Part shown: one piece after another, positions 17,320 through 26,414 of the stretch
Position numbering within the stretch: position 1 is the stretch's first letter
Layout of the letters: each line of letters opens with the position of its first letter
Assembly (NCBI RefSeq): GCF_038096175.1
Contig: NZ_CP151099.1
Location: 932,501-996,500 of the forward strand
Origin: Nostoc sp. UHCC 0302
GTDB lineage: Bacteria > Cyanobacteriota > Cyanobacteriia > Cyanobacteriales > Nostocaceae
Direction: 5' to 3'
Length of the DNA: 64,000 bases
Translations under genes and position numbers: made by a program
The notes under the pieces: generated by a model
The model's input: the letters and a program-made list of their open reading frames with translations, nothing else
Databases searched by the model: none
Told to the model about the DNA's origin: nothing

Positions 17320-17508
17320 CTAGACCACAACCCAATAAATCCCTGACTTCCGAACCATGTAGGATGTACGATTAATAGTTGCAGTTCCTAACTCGTGGCT
17401 ATCTTTTAGTCGATGAATGTTTTTGATAGTTCGGTAAACTATCTTTGTAGACCCATTATTTTGTAATTTGATGGGTCGTTTAACAACTGGTGGTTTATAG
17501 ATTGACAT
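17320..17508 (-). CDS. hypothetical 62-residue basic protein
   Basis: Starts MSIYKPPVVKRPIKLQNN, rich in Lys/Arg, probably beta. It follows the gene ending at 17512 by three bases, so the two are almost certainly co-transcribed. No family recognised. Confidence 0.55.
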   Translation of the reverse strand: MSIYKPPVVKRPIKLQNNGSTKIVYRTIKNIHRLKDSHELGTATINRTSYMVRKSGIYWVVV

Positions 17509-17511
17509 GAC

Positions 17512-17781
17512 TCAAAATAATTGAAGTTGTTCAGGGGTTTCTTCAGTTGTAGATATCGAAGAGGTCATTCCTACTACTTCTTGACAACGGATTGCTAATT
17601 TAGTTCGGTTTAAAACTATGTCTGATTTCTTCTTATGCCCTGGAGTTGGTAAATGACCGAAGACATATCGAGGATTAGTACTAGTACCTGATTGACGCAA
17701 ATACTGATATAACGCTCCATCAATTTGGTACACTTTTGATGGACTTAGTAACCTTGGATCGTAAACAGGATTAAGTTCCAT
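17512..17781 (-). CDS. hypothetical 89-residue protein
   Basis: Contains SPSKVYQIDGALYQYLRQSG and YVFGHLPTPGHKKKSDIVLNR; mixed beta/alpha, soluble. It sits in the minus-strand run of small plasmid-type genes between 14.6 and 21 kb. GGAGAAC lies upstream of the ATG. Function unknown. Confidence 0.6.
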   Translation of the reverse strand: MELNPVYDPRLLSPSKVYQIDGALYQYLRQSGTSTNPRYVFGHLPTPGHKKKSDIVLNRTKLAIRCQEVVGMTSSISTTEETPEQLQLF

Positions 17782-17869
17782 TTTCGTTCTCCTGATTTAG
17801 TAAATACTTTCAATTTCTAAGCAGCGTAGCGATTGCCTAGAAATGCTTTCAAAAATTGCGCTCTCTTGT

Positions 17870-18166
17870 CTAGCTGTAAACTTTAAGCGATAGGGCTTTT
17901 CTCTTTAAATTCCCCTGACCATCGTCGCCGTTAGTTGTGATTGTTGGCTGTTGACGGCATTCGGATTTCTTGCACTGGTATTGCCAATGATTAATCTGCG
18001 TTTTTTGGGGATGTTCTACAAGAACAATCTTGCCTTTGTAATTTGGGTCTTTATTACTGATTAAATAAGCATCGCCGAGTGCATAAAATCCTGTAGTTAT
18101 GTAATGCCGCTTATCTAACCCCATCAGTGCATTCCAAGCTGATTCGTGTTGTTGAGCTTTACTCAT
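17870..18166 (-). CDS. hypothetical 98-residue protein with a Cys pair
   Basis: Start taken at MSKAQQHESAW (18166); a start three codons upstream is possible. It includes DKRHYITTGFYALGDAYLIS and QYQCKKSECRQQ, the two cysteines suggesting a small metal or disulfide site. No family recognised. Confidence 0.6.
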   Translation of the reverse strand: MSKAQQHESAWNALMGLDKRHYITTGFYALGDAYLISNKDPNYKGKIVLVEHPQKTQINHWQYQCKKSECRQQPTITTNGDDGQGNLKRKALSLKVYS

Positions 18167-18279
18167 CTGCGGCAATTGTTGTAGAGTGTGTTATAGTTTA
18201 TTGCTACCATTTGGTAATTATGTGGGAACTTTATAGAGATTTTAGTTCCCGCTTTTTTAGCAAATGTGATCAACTATTC

Positions 18280-18423
18280 TTAAGCAGTAAGTTTCTTCTT
18301 CCGTGGCTGGGATAATCTGGATGTACCGTTAGGTGAGCGAGGCGTTTGAGAAATAGGTGTAGGAATTGTACCAAACGGAGTACGAATTTCCAAATCTGTA
18401 TTTAACTCTTCTTGAAGAACCAT
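18280..18423 (-). CDS. possible small gene or out-of-frame tail of its neighbour
   Basis: A 47-codon frame (MVLQEELNTDLEIRTPFGTI...QPRKKKLTA) with a basic end. The open frame extends upstream without ATG into the gene ending at 18453 in another frame, so it could be a coupled small gene or the lost C-terminus of that gene after a frameshift. Confidence 0.35.
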   Translation of the reverse strand: MVLQEELNTDLEIRTPFGTIPTPISQTPRSPNGTSRLSQPRKKKLTA

Positions 18424-18452
18424 TAACCGCTTCAAGTGTGAGTCAATTTCAG

Positions 18453-18677
18453 CTAGGATTTGGGCTTCTTTTCTTGTTCTTCTAGGAGACGAATTTGTGT
18501 TTCTGGTAAACTTAGTGCCTGACTGGAAGTTTCATTGATTAATACTGTATAGTACCAACCTTCACGATTCTTTTGAACCGAGTAATTGATACCAATAATT
18601 TTTCCCTGTTGGGTACGCTGACCTATAGTAAAAAGAGGTTGGGATAAAGAGCGTGGAAGAGTTATTGTCGCTTGCAT
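18453..18677 (-). CDS. hypothetical 74-residue protein
   Basis: Pattern PLFTIGQRTQQGKIIGINYS...GWYYTVLINE suggests a small SH3-like beta barrel of the kind seen in many cyanobacterial plasmid proteins; this is an impression, not a match. Soluble, no signal. Confidence 0.6.
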   Translation of the reverse strand: MQATITLPRSLSQPLFTIGQRTQQGKIIGINYSVQKNREGWYYTVLINETSSQALSLPETQIRLLEEQEKKPKS

Positions 18678-18721
18678 TTTCGTTACCTTTTGATTAATTA
18701 ATGGTTGAAAGTGACAGAGGA

Positions 18722-18766
18722 TTACGTCTCGACTCCGCTCAACGTAATGCTGAGCGAAGCCGAAAC
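18722..18766. repeat. small palindromic dispersed repeat
   Basis: GACTCCGCTCAACGTAATGC followed by TGAGCGAAGCCGAA, an imperfect palindrome of the Nostoc small-repeat type, between two minus-strand genes. Confidence 0.45.
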
Positions 18767-18767
18767 A

Positions 18768-19040
18768 TTACAGATAGAAATGCTCGAAGATTAGGTTTAG
18801 TTTTTCCTTTTCTTCATCAGGCAATGCGTTAAAATCAAACTCCGATGAATCCCAAACTTCATTAAGACTCGTGGATTCGTCAACAATGTCTGCAATTAAA
18901 CGCGTCTTGTCATCGTAATCCCAACCGTTAGCCAAAAGCCACGGCAGAACTCCCTCAGATTTCAACAGCTTAGACAGGTCGAACGAGTCAGAAAACTGCT
19001 GTAAGTTTTCGACAGTTGGATGAACGATTGTTGTTGTCAT
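18768..19040 (-). CDS. hypothetical acidic 90-residue protein
   Basis: Acidic and aromatic (LPWLLANGWDYDDKTRLIADI; SSEFDFNALPDEEKEKLNLI). No family recognised. Position and size suit a plasmid accessory gene; acidic small proteins here could be inhibitors or adaptors, but nothing shows it. Confidence 0.6.
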   Translation of the reverse strand: MTTTIVHPTVENLQQFSDSFDLSKLLKSEGVLPWLLANGWDYDDKTRLIADIVDESTSLNEVWDSSEFDFNALPDEEKEKLNLIFEHFYL

Positions 19041-19218
19041 CAGATTATTTTAGGTAATGAATTTACAGCACAGTAAGCTGTAGATAAAGCTTGAGCAATT
19101 GATAGTGAAATTTGTTACAAGCCCTGTTTATAACTCACTGATGAATTCATACTTAAGACATCACTTTAAATAGGTTGCCATATCATCTGCAATAATGGAT
19201 TATTACCAAATTAGCCGA

Positions 19219-19238
19219 TTAGGCGGATTTTTCCGCCT
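19219..19238. terminator. hairpin past the gene ending at 19259
   Basis: TAGGCGGA / TCCGCCTA with a short loop, followed by TTTTAT on the plus strand. It may terminate transcription in either direction. Confidence 0.5.
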
Positions 19239-19258
19239 ATTTTATCAAGATTATCTGC

Positions 19259-19813
19259 TTAAAACACGATTTCATTCGCAGCTTTGACTACTTCTATTGC
19301 TTGACGCGCAATCACTTTAAAGTCCGTTTGCTCATTATAATTAGCGATGATTAGCTCAGACCCAGCCCACACACGACAGAACAACACAGTTCCCTTATCC
19401 CCTGCCTGCGGTTGAATTGTCACTGGGGAATAAAGCTGTTGTGGAGTCAACAAGGCAACGGCTGCTAATATGCTTTTTGAAAAGTGCGTATCGTAACCGC
19501 TTTCTAAAATGTAAAGTTTATCTGCTTGAATTGAAATCAACAATTTACATTTCTCTTCACCATTCCTGTCGCTCTTTTCAAATTTCAGTTCTCGCAGATA
19601 TCCAGTCAGAGCAGTTTGGGTAATCGCAACTGGTTCATCATTCGATAACGTATACCACAACGATTTATTATGGCGATTGCAATAGACTTTGCAACTCCCA
19701 GCATCAGAGTGCAATCCCAATCTCGGTTTATTGATTGAAGCGACCAACTGCTTGAGTAATTCTTCTTGGCGCATCAAGAGGGCAAATAATTCTGATATTT
19801 GTTCAGGGGTCAT
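19259..19813 (-). CDS. hypothetical 184-residue protein
   Basis: N-terminal helix (EQISELFALLMRQEELLKQLVASI), then a beta-rich body with SDAGSCKVYCNRHNKSLWYT, LLISIQADKLYILESGYDT and KGTVLFCRVWAGSELI. The body recalls single-domain plasmid proteins of cyanobacteria, but I cannot name it. Complete, no signal. Confidence 0.65.
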   Translation of the reverse strand: MTPEQISELFALLMRQEELLKQLVASINKPRLGLHSDAGSCKVYCNRHNKSLWYTLSNDEPVAITQTALTGYLRELKFEKSDRNGEEKCKLLISIQADKLYILESGYDTHFSKSILAAVALLTPQQLYSPVTIQPQAGDKGTVLFCRVWAGSELIIANYNEQTDFKVIARQAIEVVKAANEIVF

Positions 19814-20333
19814 TTCTTTATACCAACATTTTCACTCTCACCGTGGCGAAGCCCTTATCTCTAAGGAATAGCAGCAGTAAAATTGATTACTTATATTTTT
19901 CTATTTGACCTTATAATTGCTGCTTATAAGATGTTCATCAGTCGGTGGGTATAAAAACCCACCTCTTTCTTTATAAACACTATTTAGGGGTGGAATCAGC
20001 GAGCCTGCCATTTGCTGCTACTTAATTCTCAAAAGCTTTGTCTCGCAAACGTTAAATACGAACTATCTTTGACTTAGAAACAGTTGTATCATTTATTACC
20101 TTTAAAGTGCTACATTGCAGTTTATTCTGTCTAACGGAATATTGGTTAACTGCATAATTGCTTTATAGTAACAGTACAACCGAGCTAATCAAGCCCCATC
20201 TCGCCCTGTAGATGAGGCTTTTACTAGTATCTAGATTGAATGCGTGAAATGCCGTTGCATATATGATGCGTATCAGTATTTGTAAAGATATTTATCTGAT
20301 ACTATTCAAGCATTACCAAATCGTGTTCACACT
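19814..20333. other. gene-free stretch
   Basis: No gene seen. Contains an imperfect hairpin AGCCCCATCT..AGATGAGGCTTTT (about 20193-20222) that could be a terminator. Confidence 0.4.
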
Positions 20334-20360
20334 AAAAAGCCAGATAGGCAACTGGCTTTT
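20334..20360 (-). terminator. terminator of the 20387-21028 gene
   Basis: AAAAGCCAG / CTGGCTTTT stem; on the minus strand it is followed by TTTTTAG. Confidence 0.7.
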
Positions 20361-20386
20361 CAGTTTTCGTAGTCTTCCTAGCTACT

Positions 20387-21028
20387 TTAACCAAACCCTT
20401 TAGTAAGACAGAGGGCTTTTGGCTGCTGATGAGCAATTACACCACTACTAACTTCTGGCTGATATTCTACTAGCCTTCGCCATTCTTCAACCGTTAGTGT
20501 CTCGAATGGTCTATCTAACAAGTCTTCGCAACAAGTTAGTTGAGCCATCGACAACGACCACACCGCATCAAGAGCAGAGTCACACGGGACTTTTTGCTGA
20601 TGTTCTGACGAAGCTCTTGTGACCCACCATCTGCCGTTAGTACAGCCTACTTGACCAAGCTTCTGGTCTTGGTAGTAAATACCATCGTCCAGGATTTCAA
20701 AACCGTACTTTTCACACTCGTCAGCAATCTGAACCATGATTTCATTCCCAGTTGTCGCGCCTGGAGCTTCTTGCTCTTGTACTGGTAGTGAGCCGGCTTT
20801 ATACTCCCAGCAGATGTAGCGATGGCAAAGCATTGGGGTAGCAGCACGATGGAGTTCTTTCTCATTGACCATGACTACCCAGCGTTGTGTTAAGTGGTCG
20901 TCGTCGTATGTGATGCTGGCTATCAGTTTGTCATCAGCATAATATTCGTGGTAGCCAAAGCAGACTACTACTACTCTCAATTCTTCAACTTTGACGCAAG
21001 GAGTTACAGTTGTTGCAACTTGTGGCAT
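20387..21028 (-). CDS. plasmid-type protein with a TYDDDHLTQRW domain
   Basis: Start taken at MPQVATTVTP (21028), about 213 residues, preceded by AAGG. A region from about residue 15 to 80 (VVVVCFGYHEYYADDKLIAS, then ITYDDDHLTQRWVVMVN and CHRYICWEYKAG) is clearly shared with the protein at 55880-57004. The remainder differs, including CEKYGFEILDDGIYYQDQKL. No family name known to me. It heads the minus-strand gene run. Confidence 0.7.
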   Translation of the reverse strand: MPQVATTVTPCVKVEELRVVVVCFGYHEYYADDKLIASITYDDDHLTQRWVVMVNEKELHRAATPMLCHRYICWEYKAGSLPVQEQEAPGATTGNEIMVQIADECEKYGFEILDDGIYYQDQKLGQVGCTNGRWWVTRASSEHQQKVPCDSALDAVWSLSMAQLTCCEDLLDRPFETLTVEEWRRLVEYQPEVSSGVIAHQQPKALCLTKGFG

Positions 21029-21422
21029 AATTTTAAAACCTTCATTGGTTGATAAAGGCGATCGCAGAGTTTTCCGGACACAGTGATCGCCTTTTGATTT
21101 ACATGAACAACGTTGTGCTTGCACAACGCTCTCATTCTAGATTTGGCGCAGCCTCATATTTAATGCTCTTAGCCGATGACCGTAGCTAACAGACAGAAGA
21201 CACAGCGTTAGGCAACAAGCAGTTTCAAAAGTCAGGCTGAGTTCTGTCAGTAATTTTATTAAGAACTCCCGCAACCCTTATCTACCTTCAGCAGCTTTGA
21301 CTATCCACTGCATCTGTTACCTGGGGGTATTGTTCTGTCCAGTTTTTTTCAAGGTTCAGGAGTGAGCGCCGCTTTATTTAACTGGGAGGCTGGTGCTTGG
21401 TTCCTCTATAATTAATAATTTA

Positions 21423-21749
21423 CTACATAGTGTTGACATTAGTCAAGAGGCTAGAGCAAATTTTCTGAAGATTCTCTACATCTAACGCAAGTGCAGGATA
21501 CAACTCCCAAATAGGTATTTCTAGTGCTTTACAGATAGCGATTGCATCTTCTTTGTCAATTGACTCTGGTCTGTTCGCCGCATTTCCCCATTCAAGATTG
21601 TGGATGAAAGACCTGCTAAACCCTGTTTTTGTTGCCAGTGCTTCACGGCTCATTTTCCCACGCATCTCTCTTAGGCGCTTTGCCATTTGTTCATTCCACG
21701 CAAAGCGAGATATGTAAGATATGTCCACTAACACTACCTCTTTAGCCAT
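21423..21749 (-). CDS. XRE-family transcriptional regulator
   Basis: 108 residues with a Cro/C1-type helix-turn-helix: MAKRLREMRGKMSREALATK, then TGFSRSFIHNLEWGN and IDKEDAIAICKALEIPIWEL. The preceding N-terminal 20 residues are an extension. Two palindromes directly upstream (21770-21803) are candidate operators for autoregulation. A second XRE protein is encoded divergently at 22463, so the pair looks like a plasmid or prophage-type switch. Confidence 0.85.
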   Translation of the reverse strand: MAKEVVLVDISYISRFAWNEQMAKRLREMRGKMSREALATKTGFSRSFIHNLEWGNAANRPESIDKEDAIAICKALEIPIWELYPALALDVENLQKICSSLLTNVNTM

Positions 21750-21769
21750 TTAATTACTTTTTTATTTTA

Positions 21770-21803
21770 TCAACATGGTGTTGACAAAAGCGCATCTTTT
21801 GTC
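21770..21803. promoter_or_regulatory. two overlapping palindromes, likely operator of the XRE gene
   Basis: TCAACATGGTGTTGA (21770-21784) and GACAAAAG-CGCAT-CTTTTGTC (21783-21803) overlap by two bases, 20-55 bp upstream of the XRE start codon at 21749. Confidence 0.55.
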
Positions 21804-22218
21804 TACATTAAGTAGTACACCAGATAAAAGCAAAAGCGATCGCTTGCTCATGTGCAATGCGATGATTTTTGTTTGCGCCAATTGAAGGAATACAACTAGA
21901 AGGGATCACTTACAGCAAATGCTTGCGCTCCTTGAGCAATGCCAGAGCAATCGCATACGCTTGTACACGATTGCTGAGCGGGGCAATGCCTTTATGTGAG
22001 TGCGTCTGCGTTGATAAAAAACTTAGGATGTCCTTTGATTGCTTCTCCAGGCTTCTTTACCCACTCAGTAGAGCTTGTGCTATACCCCGGTGATCATGTC
22101 TCTAGACTATGTTTCGACTTGGAACGTTAACTCGATTTGGTTTGTAATGGTTGACTTGCGAACCCTTCGCGTTCGGGTGCAGGCGGTTCACTTTCCTTGC
22201 CCTTATGTTTATTAATCT

Positions 22219-22437
22219 AAACCATTAGCTGTTGTTTGTCAACCGTTAGCTGATGGTTTATGAATAAGTTGATTTTTAACAACCATTAGCTTATGCTTTA
22301 TGAAAGCAGTTAATGGTTTATACCTCAATCAGAGGAGGTGAGTTCTACTACCGTTCTTTCCTTGACATCATCTTCAGCCCTTTCCTTCCATAAACCATTA
22401 GCTGTTAGTTGTCAACCAACAGCTTATAGTTAATGCT
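22219..22437. repeat. three palindromic repeats before the second XRE gene
   Basis: Three units of about 45 bp, each an imperfect palindrome: AAACCATTAGCTGTTG..AGCTGATGGTTTA (22219-22260), AACCATTAGCTTATGC..GTTAATGGTTTAT (22281-22321), AAACCATTAGCTGTTAG..CAGCTTATAG (22392-22430). Units 2 and 3 are each followed by a ribosome-binding-like GGAGGTGA (22333 and 22447), so a leader of about 115 bp seems duplicated. They could be operators or iterons. Confidence 0.6.
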
Positions 22438-22462
22438 TCAATTAAAGGAGGTGAATTAGGAT

Positions 22463-22735
22463 TTGGAAGTGAAAGTAACCATTACTATTGATGTTCCAGG
22501 GTTAGAGAACGATTTAGCCGAGGCAATGAAGCAGAAAGGTTTATCTTTTCAAAAACTTGGTGAGGCGGCTGGCGTTACAGGTACAGCTGTCTGGCAAATA
22601 ACTAGTAACAAGAATAAATCTATTAAAGTCGAGACTCTCGGCCGAATAGTAAAAATACTTGGACTTGAGTGCCAGCCCAATATAGAATCACTTGCGATTG
22701 AAGAGGTTAAAAGTGCATTTGGCGAAACTTCTTAA
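22463..22735 (+). CDS. XRE-family HTH protein
   Basis: 90 residues; TTG start, chosen because AAAGGAGGTGA ends seven bases before it. The HTH is LAEAMKQKGLSFQKLGEAAG, then VTGTAVWQITSNKNKSIKVE and TLGRIVKILGLE. The N-terminal strand (EVKVTITIDVPGLEN) precedes it. It lies downstream of the palindromic repeat block, which it may bind. HIP1-rich sequence separates it from the next gene. Confidence 0.8.
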   Translation: MEVKVTITIDVPGLENDLAEAMKQKGLSFQKLGEAAGVTGTAVWQITSNKNKSIKVETLGRIVKILGLECQPNIESLAIEEVKSAFGETS

Positions 22736-22797
22736 CTAAAAGCGATCGCCCACCGTCCAAAGTTAGCGATCGCCCGTCCCAATTACTCAGGAACTAT

Positions 22798-23727
22798 ATG
22801 AGTTTACCTTTAAATCAATCTGTATTGCTGGAGTCGAGAACACTGAGGACTTCAGCTTTAACAAATTTTGAGAGCGATAAGGCTTTATCCATCCTTTCAA
22901 AGGCAAAGGCAATAATTTTTGCTGTCTGGGGTGGCAGTGGTTGGGCTACTACTGCACAGATTGCAGAATACTTTGAGGTAACGGAATCAGCAGTCAAAGA
23001 ACTTTACAGAGTTAATCACCCGGAATTCCGAACTGAAGAAACTAAAACCCTTACAGGGAAAGACTTACGCGATGCTCGACAGACGCTCTGTCTACCATCT
23101 AAGACATCTCAGGTTAGAGTTTTTTCCGCTCTTGGTACGTTGAGAATTGCAATGTTGTTACAGCAGTCTGAGGTAGCAGCGCAAGTAAGAACCATCATTT
23201 TAGATTTAGTTGCAGCTGTACCTTCCATCACAGAAACTCATTCTCCCACACCAGCGCTTCCCCCAGTTGAACAGCGTTTGCAAACTTTCGTACAAGCAAT
23301 GAAGACTTTAGCCGAACTCACAGGTGGCAGGCTCAACCCTTACATCGAACAGAATTGCAAAGACTTCGCCGCCAATCTGATAGCTGACTACAATAGACAG
23401 TCCCTTACCGGCACACAAGAAAAGTGGATGGGCGTTGTGAATTTTGCTGAGATTGAACTCGGTAAAAAAGTCCCCCTGAGCGGCGCTCACTACCGGGGAC
23501 ATCTTGGCACATGGGTGAGAACATTCTACCCACATTTAGGCGATCGCCAAGAAACACGACTGGTTAATGGTACTCAGCAAGATGTCTACGTCTACGCCTG
23601 CCATGATCCAGAAGTTGCAGCAGGTCTAACAAAAGCGATTGAAGAATTCTTCGCCCATCCTCATCCCAGCTTTGCCCTTAGACAGGCGGGGGCTTTCACT
23701 AGTAAGAAAGAACGGGTGTCGGTTTAA
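22798..23727 (+). CDS. hypothetical DNA-binding-like plasmid/phage protein
   Basis: 309 residues. N-terminal part contains a winged-helix-like segment (GWATTAQIAEYFEVTESAVK, ELYRVNHPEFRTEE) followed by CLPSKTSQVRVFSALGTLRI; C-terminal part includes FAANLIADYNRQSLTG and GVVNFAEIELGKKVPLSGAH. A decayed piece of a related gene is at 35862-35991, so this is a repeated plasmid or phage family. AGGA five bases before ATG supports the start. Role unknown; an antirepressor-like function is possible. Confidence 0.65.
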   Translation: MSLPLNQSVLLESRTLRTSALTNFESDKALSILSKAKAIIFAVWGGSGWATTAQIAEYFEVTESAVKELYRVNHPEFRTEETKTLTGKDLRDARQTLCLPSKTSQVRVFSALGTLRIAMLLQQSEVAAQVRTIILDLVAAVPSITETHSPTPALPPVEQRLQTFVQAMKTLAELTGGRLNPYIEQNCKDFAANLIADYNRQSLTGTQEKWMGVVNFAEIELGKKVPLSGAHYRGHLGTWVRTFYPHLGDRQETRLVNGTQQDVYVYACHDPEVAAGLTKAIEEFFAHPHPSFALRQAGAFTSKKERVSV

Positions 23728-23861
23728 TAGCCATCATTTGCATAAAGGTTGCTCAAGTCTAGCTAGCTAATCGATACCCGTGCGGTAAACATTGCAGCAT
23801 ATCTCAGTACTTTAAACCTTGTTGATGAAACAAAGAGTAAGTAACAGATAAGGAGAGATTA

Positions 23862-24524
23862 ATGACACGATTTCAAGACCCAAGAGCCGCAGCGATCGCT
23901 TCTCAGATAGACCAAATCAATGCAACCGGTTGGGAAGGAGCTTGTGACTTAGCACTACAAAACCATGTAACAAAAGGCGGTTTGTCCCCAGTAGAAGCAG
24001 TATTGCGTTTCGATATGTTTCTCACAAGAGCGCAAGACACAGCTGACAAAAGACAAGCACTTTGGACAGAGCAGGTAAACCAAAATATCAGCGGTATCGA
24101 GTGGTACACCGTCGAGTATGGCGGCATAGCTGTAGAGCTTCCCCGGCTGTGTGAAGAATTGACGCTTGTTCCGGGAGATAAGGAAATATTGATGCAGTCC
24201 AAGCCTGTAGCGCTAGAGTTTCTCGCACACTGGAACATCTCTTTCAAGCTGTGGCGTTACGACCGCTCTGTTGAATCGCGTTGGCTAGAATCTCGCTGGA
24301 GTCAGTTTTACACGGAATATTTGCAGCGGGAATGGGTGGAACTATGGGCTGAGGATGAGGTTTACCAGATCCTTCTCCCAGATGGGACATTGCAGGACAA
24401 ACCCACCTTTGCCATCAATGCCTGCTGTTGCTGGGGTAATCCTTTGGCAATCCATCGCACCGCTAGCTATTCCGAAGCTGGCTCAAGTTGGTTTCAATGG
24501 AATAATTTTACGCCGTGGAGGTAA
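23862..24524 (+). CDS. hypothetical 220-residue protein
   Basis: AAGGAGAGA precedes the ATG. Soluble, Trp-rich (GIEWYTVEYGGIAVELPRLC, FLAHWNISFKLWRY, SRWLESRWSQFYTEYLQREW). No family recognised. It is in the plus-strand set with 22798 and 24903 and was probably acquired with them. Confidence 0.6.
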   Translation: MTRFQDPRAAAIASQIDQINATGWEGACDLALQNHVTKGGLSPVEAVLRFDMFLTRAQDTADKRQALWTEQVNQNISGIEWYTVEYGGIAVELPRLCEELTLVPGDKEILMQSKPVALEFLAHWNISFKLWRYDRSVESRWLESRWSQFYTEYLQREWVELWAEDEVYQILLPDGTLQDKPTFAINACCCWGNPLAIHRTASYSEAGSSWFQWNNFTPWR

Positions 24525-24902
24525 GAGAGAGTGAACGTCCTTAACACAGTACGAAGCCTTCGACGCTGTGAAAAGTACGATCACTTAATTAAACCTAGAA
24601 AGTATTCACGGTTAAACTACCAACTTTTAACTATTTAATCAAGCATTTAACCTCATATAAACCTCATATCTTTTCTCATAATTGTATGGGTCATCATTTA
24701 TGATTTGCCGTCTGAATCTCAATCCAAAAAGCCTAAAACTCTCAAGCTTACCTGCAAGTGCTAAAAATTACTTGCATAAAAATCTAGTAACCAGCAACAC
24801 AGCGTTTGTTAACAATATTTTTGACGTTCAAAATAAAAGCGATCGCTATTAGATAAGTAGCAATCGCCACGTTAGACACTCCTTCACTTCAGCATAACCA
24901 AC
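24525..24902. other. gene-free stretch
   Basis: AT-rich, contains one GCGATCGC octamer (about 24839-24846), no gene or structure that stands out. Confidence 0.4.
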
Positions 24903-25106
24903 ATGAGAGTCATTGTTACAGTTGTCGAAAAAGTTCTGAGTGTTACTCACATTGATATCCCAGACGGGCTTTCAGAACCCGCTATTAGGCAGCACATTGT
25001 AGACCGCTACAACAGTGGTGAGATCCTAACTGATTTGAATATTTTTCAAGTAGATTTTGAATCAATCAGCGCCGAGATTGTTAAACAAACAGGAGAGAAT
25101 TCATGA
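24903..25106 (+). CDS. hypothetical 67-residue protein
   Basis: MRVIVTVVEKVLSVTHIDIP..., ferredoxin-like alternation of strands and helices (EPAIRQHIVDRYNSGE). Its stop overlaps the next start (ATGA), so it is coupled to the methyltransferase-like fragment. No family recognised. Confidence 0.6.
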   Translation: MRVIVTVVEKVLSVTHIDIPDGLSEPAIRQHIVDRYNSGEILTDLNIFQVDFESISAEIVKQTGENS

Positions 25107-25378
25107 CTGTTGCACAACTACTGACACCACAATCACAAACTATTAGTAGACATCCTCTGAACTTCTACGAGTCTCCTTCATGGTTCACAACTGAACTACT
25201 GCGCCATGTCAAGTTGTCTGGTGTGATTGGTGAGCCTTGTGTTGGACATGGGGCGATGCCTGCGGCGGGCGGTTACGCCATCGCATCATCACTCCAAGCA
25301 TGGCCCGATACCGAAAGAATCTGGACTAACGATATTGACCCCAACAAACAGGCCAGGGCGAACGCACGGTATTTCTGA
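25103..25378 (+). pseudogene. N-terminal fragment of a DNA methyltransferase-like protein
   Basis: The native part is about 84 residues (to 25353): HPLNFYESPSWFTTELLRHV and GVIGEPCVGHGAM resemble motif I of SAM-dependent methyltransferases, and RIWTNDIDPNKQA resembles the acidic motif that follows. The reading then runs into the MITE at 25354 and stops. A free-standing frame at 29925 might be its lost C-terminus. Confidence 0.55.
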
Positions 25379-25481
25379 AACCTTTGCTGGGCATGGATCT
25401 TGATGAAAAAATAGGCTAAATTAAAAAACGCCGAAACCCTTGCTATTAAAGGATTCTTATACTTTAGATGCGTTTGCCCTG
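25354..25481. mobile_element. 128-bp MITE with ISAs1-type ends
   Basis: Begins CAGGGCGAACGCACGGTAT and ends ATGCGTTTGCCCTG; these termini match those of the ISAs1 element at 31671-33287 (CAGGGCAAACGCATC). It has no coding capacity. No target duplication is evident. An inverted, partial copy lies at 29815-29905. Confidence 0.7.
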
Positions 25482-25589
25482 GCTGCGGGGGTGGTTTCTT
25501 TCATGAGTTTTTTTTAACGTGAAAGCTATGCTAATTAAGCATTATAGCCTTTTTTACCCTTCTGTTTTGTTTAAGTACCGTTAGACATC

Positions 25590-25771
25590 CTAGCCCTGTT
25601 CTGTCACTTCCGGAAAACAATAATCGTAGCGAAACGCTGAAACTTTTATCTAATAAAGCTTTGAGCTTTTCTTTTCTAACAGAAACTAAAATTTGTAGCC
25701 AAAAACCCAAAAGTAAAGCTCCGAAAGGCTTTTAGGTACTGGTTTCTCCTAAAGTGACAGAACAGGGCTAG
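25590..25771. mobile_element. 182-bp MITE with 20-bp perfect inverted repeats
   Basis: CTAGCCCTGTTCTGTCACTT at 25590-25609 is perfectly repeated in reverse at 25752-25771. The outer CTAG would fit a TA target (Tc1/IS630-like) with ends GCCCTGTTCTGTCAC. No matching full-length IS is seen in the window. Confidence 0.7.
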
Positions 25772-25917
25772 ACTATTCCGGCACAGAGACCAGAAGGGTC
25801 AACAACTTGGGCGCAGGGTGTAGGAAACCCATCAATCAATTGAGGAGCTTGATTTAAAAATGTTATTAACCTACTAATAGTAATTATAATTAAGGAAAGA
25901 CTGCAAAAAAAATATTA

Positions 25918-25946
25918 GTGTGCCATACAGAATTTGTATGGCACAC
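25918..25946. repeat. perfect 12-bp stem hairpin
   Basis: GTGTGCCATACA / TGTATGGCACAC with a five-base loop. On the minus strand the stem is followed within five bases by eight T, so it may be a terminator of a lost gene. Confidence 0.6.
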
Positions 25947-26023
25947 CAGTAATTAATACTTAGTCATCTTTAGCAAGTCCGGTCTTATCGAATTGCTTTT
26001 CGACACAACCAAGATACAACTGT

Positions 26024-26054
26024 AAGAGGCACTCTTTTTTAAAGAGTGCCTCTT
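26024..26054. repeat. perfect 14-bp stem hairpin
   Basis: AAGAGGCACTCTTT / AAAGAGTGCCTCTT with a three-base loop, second of three strong hairpins in this gene-free interval (25482-26532). Confidence 0.6.
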
Positions 26055-26414
26055 CTAAACAGTACAAAAGCATCAGTAAGTATACTTCACTGATAAATAT
26101 CCAAGGAAAAGCAGTCTGAAACAACTACTCCCTACTTAACAAGTATAAACTTGGTAAAGTGGGAAACAGCGATACACGAATATCAGAACCAAACGATAGA
26201 CGAGCAACAGATGGAAAATCTACTAAACCTCAATAGCGGTTGTTGATATTCCTGCCTATAGTTCTTAACGTTGGACTGATTTTTCTAGTTTATCCCCCTA
26301 TAGGATGAGTAACTAAGCTGTTATTTACTATATAGTAATAGCAGCCTGCGTAAATCCTTTTCCTTGTTTTTCAACTTTTGTATAACAGCAACAGGAACTC
26401 ATCAAATTACTTGT

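Noticed and set aside
22219-22437. CRISPR-like repeat array
   Set aside because: Only three units, each palindromic, with unequal spacing and no cas genes; regulatory repeats fit better.
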